DNA of 64,000 bases from positions 1-64,000 of the forward strand of contig NZ_FORN01000021.1 of assembly GCF_900114015.1 (NCBI RefSeq), read 5' to 3'. Positions 58,404-64,000 of this stretch are shown here, piece by piece. Each line of letters starts with the position of its first letter. Position 1 is the stretch's first letter. The notes beneath the pieces are model-generated. The model was not told the DNA's origin and searched no databases. It saw only the letters and a list, made by a program, of their open reading frames with translations. Made by a program: the position numbers and the translations under genes. Source of the stretch: Caulobacter sp. UNC279MFTsu5.1. GTDB taxonomy: Bacteria > Pseudomonadota > Alphaproteobacteria > Caulobacterales > Caulobacteraceae.

Positions 58404-58999
58404 GCGGTCCAATGGCGCCCTATGTGGTGTTCGAGGGCGAGCGGCGGATCGCGGCCGGTCCCAAGCTGGACGTGGCGATGGCCGCCCAGGCCCGCCTGGC
58501 CGAAGCGCCAGAAGCTTCACTGCTGATCTTCGACTCCGAGGGGCGCCAGGTGGATTTCGACCTGCGCGGCGGGCCGTGGGACATCGCGTTGCGGCTAGGG
58601 GAGGGCGAGACCGTCCCGCGCGGCCGCGGCCGGCCCAAGCTGGGCGTCACGGCCCGCGAGGTGACCCTGCTGCCGCGCCACTGGGAGTGGCTGGGCGCCC
58701 AGCCGGGCGGGGCGTCGGTCGCCCTGCGCAAGCTGGTCGAGGCCGCTCGCCGCGAGAGCGAGGGGCCCGACCGCCGCCGCGCCGCCCGCGACGCCGCCTA
58801 CCGCTTCGCCTCGGCCATGGCCGGCGACCGCCCGGGCTTCGAGGCCATGAGCCGGGCGCTGTTCGCGGGCGACTCGGCGGGATTCGAGGCGCGGATCGTC
58901 GAATGGCCGAGCGATGTCGCCGAGCATCTGCGAGGGTTGGCGGCGGAAGCCTTTACGGAAACCCTCTCCCATGGGGAGAGGGAGGGACCCGCCGCGTAG
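58400..58999 (+). CDS. DUF2239 family protein, probable DNA-binding
   Basis: A 199-residue protein. The N-domain (VVFEGERRIAAGPKLDVAMAAQARLAEAPEASLLIFDSEGRQVDFDLRG) matches DUF2239. The middle carries an AT-hook-like RGRGRPK at 74-80, then REVTLLPRHWEWLGAQPGGASVALRKLVEAAR (about 86-117), a pattern like a ribbon-helix-helix. The last 15 or so residues come from a palindromic repeat. Coupled to GIY-YIG. It is plausibly the regulator of the TACCCGGGTA sites upstream. Confidence 0.78.
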   Translation: MSGPMAPYVVFEGERRIAAGPKLDVAMAAQARLAEAPEASLLIFDSEGRQVDFDLRGGPWDIALRLGEGETVPRGRGRPKLGVTAREVTLLPRHWEWLGAQPGGASVALRKLVEAARRESEGPDRRRAARDAAYRFASAMAGDRPGFEAMSRALFAGDSAGFEARIVEWPSDVAEHLRGLAAEAFTETLSHGEREGPAA

Positions 59000-59135
59000 C
59001 GGTGGGAGGGTGAGGGGGTTCCGAGGTTGTCGGCGCGCCGGCGGAGCATCGTGTGAAAACGGTGAGGGCGTAATCCCTCACCCTCCCACGACTTCGTCGC
59101 GGGCCCCTCCCTCTCCCGCCGGGAGAGGGTTCTAT
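58963..59135. repeat. palindromic repeat, type C, overlapping the DUF2239 3' end
   Basis: CCCTCTCCC/GGGAGAGG-type arms with CGCCGCGTAGCGG, and a second half CCCTCACCCTCCCACG ... CCCTCCCTCTCCCGCCGGGAGAGGG. The first half is translated as the final part of DUF2239 and includes its stop. Confidence 0.65.
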
Positions 59136-60199
59136 CTAGCTCCGCCCTTGGCCAGCACGTCCGCCAGCACCGCCTTGTAGGCCGTGTCGAACGGGGCGCG
59201 GTCGCTGTCGGGCTTGGCCGGATAGACCGTGCGCAGGTCGGCGATGCGCTGGGCGGTCGCCGTCTGCCAGGCCGGGTCCATCTTCAGCAGGCGGCCGATG
59301 ATCGCCTTGTCGTCGCGGCCGGCGGGAGCCGGCTCGTAGGCCAGCAGCGCCTTCACCTGCCACAGGAACTGGCGCAGCGTGTCGGGGCTGGCCCCGCCGT
59401 CGGTGCGCCGACCCGTCCATTTGACCGCCTCGACGATCTGCTTGCGGAAGCGCGGATCGTCCCAGGTCGAGGGCGTGTGGCCCAGGTTGGTGAAGAACAG
59501 CCGGCCCTGGCCGATCTGGCGCGCCCAGGCGACCGGCACGGCGTAGGGCCGCTTCAGCGGCGTGCCGGCGAAGTCCAGCATCTGCAGCACGCGCACCCTG
59601 GCCGGGTCGAAGTCGCTGTGCTGGTAGATCTCCTCGGCGTAGTCGAAGCTAACCGGCCACATGCCGACCAGGGCCCGGTCAGGGTCCAGGGTCTCGACGC
59701 GGATCGGCGTGCCTTGCGTCCACGGGTGGCCGGCGAACTTGCCGTTGATGAAGCGGGTGTAGGTCTCGCCGGGGCCGTCATAGGGCCAGCCGGTGTCGGT
59801 GGCGCTGTGGATGCCGACGAAGCCCAGCTTGCCGGCCGACACCCGCTGCTGCACCGCGGTCCAGGCCTGCGGCGACAGGGGCAGGGCGCCGGTGGTGTAG
59901 AACACCAGCACGTCGACGGTCGCCAGCCGTTCCGGCGTGATCTCGCGGGCGTCCTGGGTGACCTCGGCGGTGAAGGCGCCGCTGTCCCGACCGATGGCCT
60001 GCATCGCCGTCTCCGACAGAGCCAGGCCGCCGCCCTCCGGCCGGGCGACCGGCGCGTGCTTCCAGCCGACCGACTGGTCCAGATAGAGCACCCGCAGCGG
60101 CGCCGGCTTGGCCAGGGCGGGAGCGGCGGCCAGGGCCGCGAACGCGACCAGGGGGGCGACCAGCAGGAGGGGGAGGATGCGACGCAGGGAGGAGAGCAT
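59132..60199 (-). CDS. ThuA-like exported protein
   Basis: A 355-residue ThuA-family protein (trehalose-utilisation-like, class I glutamine amidotransferase fold). A signal peptide (about 1-30, LPLLLVAPLVAFAALAAAPALA) is followed by the core with VLVFYTTGALPLSPQAWTAVQQRV and FVGIHSATDTGW; the usual active-site Cys is not present. Late motifs are VAWARQIGQGRLFFTNLGHTPSTWDDP. Substrate unknown, probably a sugar derivative in the periplasm. It lies 6 nt downstream of the VOC gene. Confidence 0.88.
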   Translation of the reverse strand: MLSSLRRILPLLLVAPLVAFAALAAAPALAKPAPLRVLYLDQSVGWKHAPVARPEGGGLALSETAMQAIGRDSGAFTAEVTQDAREITPERLATVDVLVFYTTGALPLSPQAWTAVQQRVSAGKLGFVGIHSATDTGWPYDGPGETYTRFINGKFAGHPWTQGTPIRVETLDPDRALVGMWPVSFDYAEEIYQHSDFDPARVRVLQMLDFAGTPLKRPYAVPVAWARQIGQGRLFFTNLGHTPSTWDDPRFRKQIVEAVKWTGRRTDGGASPDTLRQFLWQVKALLAYEPAPAGRDDKAIIGRLLKMDPAWQTATAQRIADLRTVYPAKPDSDRAPFDTAYKAVLADVLAKGGAR

Positions 60200-60205
60200 G
60201 GAGGA

Positions 60206-60601
60206 TCAGGCCTTGGTCTTGGGCTGCAGCAGGTCCCAGCGGTTGCCGTAGAGGTCTTCGAACACCGCCACGCTGCCATAGGCCTCGTGGCGGGGCGCCT
60301 CGAGGAACTTCACCCCGGCGGCGCTCAGCCGGGCGTGGTCGGCCTCGAAGGCGTCGGTGTGCAGGAACAGCCAGACCCGGCCGCCGCCCTGGCCGCCGAT
60401 CATCGCCTTCTGCTGGTCGTCGCTGGCCTTGGCCAGCAGGAACCGCGTGCCGACCGCGCCCGGCGCGACCACCACCCAGCGCTTGCCGCCGCCCAGCTCG
60501 CTGTCCTCGACCAGGGAAAACCCCATCTTGCCGACATAGAAGGCCAGGGCTTCATCGTAATCGCGGACGAGCAGGGACAGGAGGGCGAGGTGCTGGGCCA
60601 T
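60206..60601 (-). CDS. VOC/glyoxalase family protein
   Basis: A 131-residue vicinal-oxygen-chelate protein, one beta-alpha-beta-beta-beta pair per half: LALLSLLVRDYDEALAFYVGKMGFSLVEDSEL, RWVVVAPGAVGTRFLLAKA, VWLFLHTDAFEADHARLSAAGVKFLEAPRHEAYGSVAVFEDLYGNRWDLLQPK. The Glu of DLYGNRWDLL is close to the expected metal site. Substrate unknown. Co-transcribed with ThuA. Confidence 0.85.
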   Translation of the reverse strand: MAQHLALLSLLVRDYDEALAFYVGKMGFSLVEDSELGGGKRWVVVAPGAVGTRFLLAKASDDQQKAMIGGQGGGRVWLFLHTDAFEADHARLSAAGVKFLEAPRHEAYGSVAVFEDLYGNRWDLLQPKTKA

Positions 60602-60733
60602 GGCGACTCACTCGGTGATAGTCTTGCTTAGCACGCCGACGCGACACGTGATCTGCGGGCGGTCCGTCCCGGAGCATCGCCCGGCGCGCGATTGAAGCAT
60701 ACTGCCCGGGCCGCCCCTTCTGGAGAAGCCGCC

Positions 60734-61246
60734 ATGCTCCCGCGTTCGCCCTTCGCTCCAGCCGTCGTGCTGGCCTTGGCCCTGACGGCCGGACCTGCGG
60801 CGGCCCAAGGTCCCGACAGCCAGGTGACGCCCGTCGAGGCCGCCGACCTGCCGCCGGCCGTGGTCGCGGTGGTCACCGCCGCCGCGCCGGGCCTAAAGAT
60901 CAAGGCGGCCGAGCTGAAGCACCGCGCGGATCGCCGCTACTACGACGTCGAGGGCGCGTTGCCGGACGGCGGCGAGATCGAGTTCGATCTGCTGGAAACC
61001 GGCGGCCGGTGGAAGATCGTCGAGACGCAGCGCGACATCGCCTGGACCGCCACGCCCCAGCCGGTGCGCGACGCCGCCGTCAAGGCCGCCCCTAAGATCG
61101 CGCCGGTCCGGGTGATCGAGAGCACCCAGGACGACGGCGCGGTGATCTACGAGCTGTTCGCCGAGGGCCAGCCCAAGGCGCCGGCCCTGGAGGTCAGCTG
61201 GACGGGCGGCAAGGCCAGGGTGCTGACCGAGGCCTGGCCGCACTAG
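60734..61246 (+). CDS. exported PepSY-like protein
   Basis: A 170-residue protein. Signal: FAPAVVLALALTAGPAAAQG. The rest has tandem PepSY-like units (LPPAVVAVVTAAAPGLKIKAAELKHRADRRYYDVEGALPDGGEIEFDLLETGGRWKIVETQRDI, then PVRDAAVKAAPKIAPVRVIESTQDDGAVIYELF). Such domains bind or inhibit periplasmic enzymes. Start at 60734 follows GGAG; an earlier in-frame ATG is less likely. No partner peptidase nearby. Confidence 0.75.
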   Translation: MLPRSPFAPAVVLALALTAGPAAAQGPDSQVTPVEAADLPPAVVAVVTAAAPGLKIKAAELKHRADRRYYDVEGALPDGGEIEFDLLETGGRWKIVETQRDIAWTATPQPVRDAAVKAAPKIAPVRVIESTQDDGAVIYELFAEGQPKAPALEVSWTGGKARVLTEAWPH

Positions 61247-61258
61247 GGGCGTCCGATC

Positions 61259-62263
61259 TCATCCCCCGCTGTACCCGCCGATGATCGGCAGCACCTCGCC
61301 GGTGATGTAGCTGGACGTCTGGGGCGAGGCCAGGAACACGTAGGCGGGGGCGATCTCCTCGGGCTGGGCCGGGCGTTTCATCGGCGTCTTGGCGCCGAAC
61401 TGGGCCACCTGAGGGCCTAGCTTGTCGGCCGGGTTCAGGGGCGTCCAGACCGGCCCCGGGGCCACGGCGTTGACCCGGACGCCCTTGTCGACCAGGTGGG
61501 CGGCCAGCGAGCGGGTGAAGGCGTGGATGCCGCCCTTGGTCAGGGAGTAGTCCAGCAGGTCCTTGTTGCCGAGCATGCCGGTGACCGAGCCGGTGTTGAT
61601 GATCGCCCCGCCCGGCGGAATGACCTTCACCGCCGCCTGGGCCATGTGGAAATAGCCGTAGAGGTTGGTCTTCAGCGTGCGGTCGAGGTGCTCGGCGGTC
61701 AGGTCCTCGAAGTCCAGAACGTGCTCCTGGAAGGCGGCGTTGTTGACCAGGATGTCCAGCTTGCCCAGTTCCTCGACGGTGCGCTGGACGGCGGCCCGGG
61801 CGTAGGCGGGGTCGGCGACGTCGCCGGGCAGCAGGATGGCGCGGCGGCCTTCCCGCTCGACGGCGGCGCGGGTTTCGGCCGCGTCCAGCTCCTCGTCGAG
61901 ATAGGCGATGGCGACGTCGGCCCCCTCGCGGGCGAACAGCACCGCCACGGCCCGGCCGATGCCGCTGTCGGCCCCGGTGATCAGGGCGACCTTGCCCTCC
62001 AGCTTGCCCGAGCCCTTGTAGAACGGGGCGTCGTACATCGGGGCCGGATCGAGCCTGGCCTCGATCCCCGGCTTGGCCTGGTGCTGCTCGGGGAAGGGCG
62101 GGGCGGGGTAGGGACGGGCCCCGGCCTGCATGGCGGGGCTTTGCTTTTCCTCGTCCTTGAATGAGCGTTTCTCCTTGGCGTCCAGCGGGGCCTGGATGTC
62201 GCGCTCGGCCTGGGACGCGCGCTCGGCGGCGGGTTCGAATTGCGGGGTTTCGACGTCGGGCAT
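61259..62263 (-). CDS. SDR family oxidoreductase (general-stress type)
   Basis: A 334-residue short-chain dehydrogenase with the N-terminal extension of the YhdF/YhxC group (about 85 residues, Pro/Glu/Lys-rich, with QHQAKPGIEARLDPAPMYD). Rossmann GADSGIGRAVAVLFAREGADVAIAYLDEE precedes DVADPAYAR, LVNNAAFQ, INTGSVTGMLGNKDLLDYSLTKGGIHAF (Ser-Tyr-Lys) and VNAVAPGPVWTPL. Start at 62263. It is divergent from the MATE pump. Confidence 0.9.
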   Translation of the reverse strand: MPDVETPQFEPAAERASQAERDIQAPLDAKEKRSFKDEEKQSPAMQAGARPYPAPPFPEQHQAKPGIEARLDPAPMYDAPFYKGSGKLEGKVALITGADSGIGRAVAVLFAREGADVAIAYLDEELDAAETRAAVEREGRRAILLPGDVADPAYARAAVQRTVEELGKLDILVNNAAFQEHVLDFEDLTAEHLDRTLKTNLYGYFHMAQAAVKVIPPGGAIINTGSVTGMLGNKDLLDYSLTKGGIHAFTRSLAAHLVDKGVRVNAVAPGPVWTPLNPADKLGPQVAQFGAKTPMKRPAQPEEIAPAYVFLASPQTSSYITGEVLPIIGGYSGG

Positions 62264-62395
62264 GGCGGACCTCCTGCGGCTGGAGACGGCGAAACCGGCG
62301 GGCGGCGGGGATGTTCCAAGCACAACCATCGGAAGCGGGGTTGCCCAAAGCGTGAGCATCGGTCACCTTCCCGGCCTCTTTGAAAGGCCCAACCG

Positions 62396-63772
62396 ATGTC
62401 GCGTTCCGCGGCCGCGCCGGCTCCCCGCCCTGGGAAGCCGCACGGCGTCATTGTCTCCGATCTGATCGAACTGCTGCGCCTGGCCGGGCCCGTGGTGCTG
62501 TCGCGCCTGGGCATCATGGTCATGGGCCTGACCGACGCCATCGTCGTCGGCCACTTCTCGGCCCGGCAACTGGGCTTCCACGCCATGGCCTGGGCCCCGA
62601 CCTCGATCTTCGTGACCGTGACGGTCGGCCTGCTGGTCGGGACCCAGGTGATGGGCTCGCGCGCCATGGGGGCGGGGCGGCCGCACGAGGCGGGGGCGGT
62701 GCTGCGCCGGGGCGTGGTCTACGCCGCCTGGCTGGGCCTGGCGGGCTCGGTGCTGTTGGTCCTGGCGGGGCCGCCGCTGCTGCACCATGTGGGCATCGAG
62801 GCCGCCCTGGCCCGGGGCGCGACCGCGCCGCTGATCGTGTTTTCCCTGTCGCTGACGCCCTACGCGGTCAGCGTGGCCCTGAGCTTCTGGCTGGAGGGGC
62901 TGGGACGGCCCGGCCTGGTCACGGTCAACATGTGGGTCGCCAACCTGGTGAACCTGGCCGTCAACCTGCTGCTGGTGCCGGGGACGTTCGGCCTGCCGGC
63001 CCTGGGCGCGGTGGGCGCGGCCTGGTCGACCTTCGTGGCCCGCAGCGTCTTCGCCCTGATGCTGGCGGTGGTGATCGTGCGCCTGAAGGACGCCCGGGCC
63101 ATGGGCGTGTTCGACAAGCCCGCCCGCGACATCGCCGCCGCGAAGGAACAGCGGCGGGTCGGCTACGGGGCGGGGACCTCGAACCTGTTCGAGGTCTCGG
63201 CCTTCGCCGGCATGAGCCTGGTGGCCGGCTGGTTGGGCGGGCTGAACGTGGCCGCCTGGGCGGTGGTGCTGAACGTGGCGGCGGTGATCTTCATGGTCCC
63301 GCTGGGCCTGTCGACCGCCACGGCCGTACAGGTGGGACGGGCCTTTGGCGCGCGCGACTCCAAGGGCATGAGCCGGGCGGGCTGGATCGCCTTCGCGGTC
63401 ACCGCGGTCTTCGCCCTGGTGGTGGCGGTGCTGCTCTATCCGCTGCGCCACCTGGTGGGCGGGGCCTATACCAGCGACCCGGCCGCCCTGGCCCTGATCG
63501 CCCCGGCCCTGGCCCTGACCTGCCTGTTCCTGGTGCCGGACGCCGTGCAGGTGGTCTGCGCCCAGGCCCTGCGGGCGCGCGGCGAGGTGTGGATCCCGGC
63601 CGGCACCCACATGATCAGCTATGCCCTGATCATGGGCCCCCTGGCCTGGTGGCTGGCCTTGCCGATGAAGCTGGGCGTGAACGGCATCGTGGTGTCGGTG
63701 ATCGTCACCAGCTTCGTGGCGGCGGCGTTCCTGCTGGGGCGCTACCGGATGCTGGACGTGAAGGAGCGGTGA
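62396..63772 (+). CDS. MATE family efflux transporter
   Basis: A 458-residue, 12-helix MATE pump exchanging cations for toxic organic cations or drugs. Motifs are LAGPVVLSRLGIMVMGLTDAIVVGHFSARQLGFHAMAWAPTSIFVTVTVGLLVGTQVM at the N-terminus, the second-half repeat NLFEVSAFAGMSLVAGWLGGLNVAAWAVVLNVAAVIFMVPLGLSTATAVQVGRAFG, and FLVPDAVQVVCAQALRARG. The duplicated two-bundle layout is complete. Divergent from an SDR gene. Confidence 0.92.
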   Translation: MSRSAAAPAPRPGKPHGVIVSDLIELLRLAGPVVLSRLGIMVMGLTDAIVVGHFSARQLGFHAMAWAPTSIFVTVTVGLLVGTQVMGSRAMGAGRPHEAGAVLRRGVVYAAWLGLAGSVLLVLAGPPLLHHVGIEAALARGATAPLIVFSLSLTPYAVSVALSFWLEGLGRPGLVTVNMWVANLVNLAVNLLLVPGTFGLPALGAVGAAWSTFVARSVFALMLAVVIVRLKDARAMGVFDKPARDIAAAKEQRRVGYGAGTSNLFEVSAFAGMSLVAGWLGGLNVAAWAVVLNVAAVIFMVPLGLSTATAVQVGRAFGARDSKGMSRAGWIAFAVTAVFALVVAVLLYPLRHLVGGAYTSDPAALALIAPALALTCLFLVPDAVQVVCAQALRARGEVWIPAGTHMISYALIMGPLAWWLALPMKLGVNGIVVSVIVTSFVAAAFLLGRYRMLDVKER

Positions 63773-63776
63773 CCGC

Positions 63777-63799
63777 TTCCTTCTCCCGCAAGGGGAGAA
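63777..63799. repeat. short palindromic repeat (type C half)
   Basis: CTTCTCCCGCAAGGGGAGAAG, a hairpin between the MATE gene and the convergent partial gene at the window end, likely a shared terminator. Confidence 0.4.
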
Positions 63800-63802
63800 G
63801 GA

Positions 63803-64000
63803 TCAGATCCCAGCCCCCAGGATCCAGCCCTCTTCGGTCTGCGCATCGACCACCAGATCCGCCGGCGCGTCCTTGCTCGGCCCGAACAGGGCGGCCAGCT
63901 TGCCGGCCTCGTCCAGCTTGGCGAAGTGCTCGGCCAGGGCGCGCACCTGGGCGGCGTCCTTGATCTCGCCGGGGGCGGGGACAGCCTTGACCAGCGAGGG
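63803..64000 (-). CDS. hypothetical protein, 3' part only
   Basis: The window holds the last 65 codons; the gene continues past base 64000. The visible C-terminus reads KAVPAPGEIKDAAQVRALAE, an AEHFAKLDEAGKLAALFGP helix, then VVDAQTEEGWILGAGI and TGA. No family is recognised from this tail. Confidence 0.6.
   Translation of the reverse strand, partial: PSLVKAVPAPGEIKDAAQVRALAEHFAKLDEAGKLAALFGPSKDAPADLVVDAQTEEGWILGAGI

Overview
The window is about 64 kb of very GC-rich chromosome from an alphaproteobacterium, most likely Caulobacter or a close Caulobacterales relative. Three things support this: a circularly permuted two-piece tmRNA with an ANDNFAEEFAIAA-type tag, an ilvB leader of alphaproteobacterial type, and housekeeping blocks (hflKC, xseB-csaA-ispA-dxs, cobA-DUF2849-cysI-DUF934-cysH) with the gene order and codon use of that group. 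Identification is from recognition of protein families only; no search was run. I see no prophage, insertion sequence, CRISPR array or integrase. The region looks like ordinary core chromosome sprinkled with dispersed palindromic repeats.

Layout. 1-4.3 kb: ssrA, a small overlapping gene pair, an AraC regulator, aquaporin Z, two exported unknowns. 4.3-7.1 kb: ilvH and ilvB, with a leader peptide and attenuator. 7.1-14 kb: pncC, miaA, serB, a HAD phosphatase, hflC/hflK and the Mrp-type P-loop ATPase. 14-19.7 kb: a FadL-type porin, a hydroxyacyl-CoA-type SDR and a three-gene ABC exporter of DevBCA/MacAB type. 19.9-27.2 kb: nucleoside permease, two GSTs, a PaaI thioesterase, a YtpQ-like protein, DUF3253, a uracil-DNA-glycosylase-like protein, a lipoprotein hydrolase and leucine dehydrogenase. 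27.3-34.9 kb: MBL hydrolase, MFS exporter, TetR regulator, and an iron-uptake pair (TonB receptor plus PepSY membrane protein). 34.9-42.3 kb: a UdgX-type uracil-DNA binding protein, transglutaminase, AraC, DUF2306, VWA/CoxE protein, GNAT, HDAC-like deacetylase and a histidine phosphatase. 42.4-45.8 kb: the xseB-csaA-ispA-dxs isoprenoid operon. 45.8-49.5 kb: tRNA-Lys, an Hpt protein, AIM24 protein, chorismate mutase and LysR. 49.7-54 kb: the siroheme and assimilatory sulfate reduction operon. 54-64 kb: a degenerate receiver protein, 3D-domain protein, S1/P1 nuclease, NUDIX, a GIY-YIG/DUF2239 pair, ThuA, VOC, SDR, a MATE pump, and the 3' end of one more gene.

Genes that work together: ilvBH start branched-chain amino-acid synthesis, and the leader peptide carries Ile-Val-Leu codons before a terminator. 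cobA makes the siroheme precursor that the downstream sulfite reductase (cysI) needs, and cysH supplies its sulfite. ispA and dxs feed isoprenoid synthesis. The TonB receptor and PepSY protein probably serve ferric-siderophore uptake under a Fur-like operator.

The strongest candidates for something little described are the GIY-YIG nuclease plus DUF2239 (AT-hook/ribbon-helix-helix-like) pair, which is preceded by two TACCCGGRTA palindromes, and the UdgX protein with a KRRLH loop. Palindromic repeats also have a recurrent habit of supplying the C-termini and stop codons of real genes (miaA, cobA, DUF2239).
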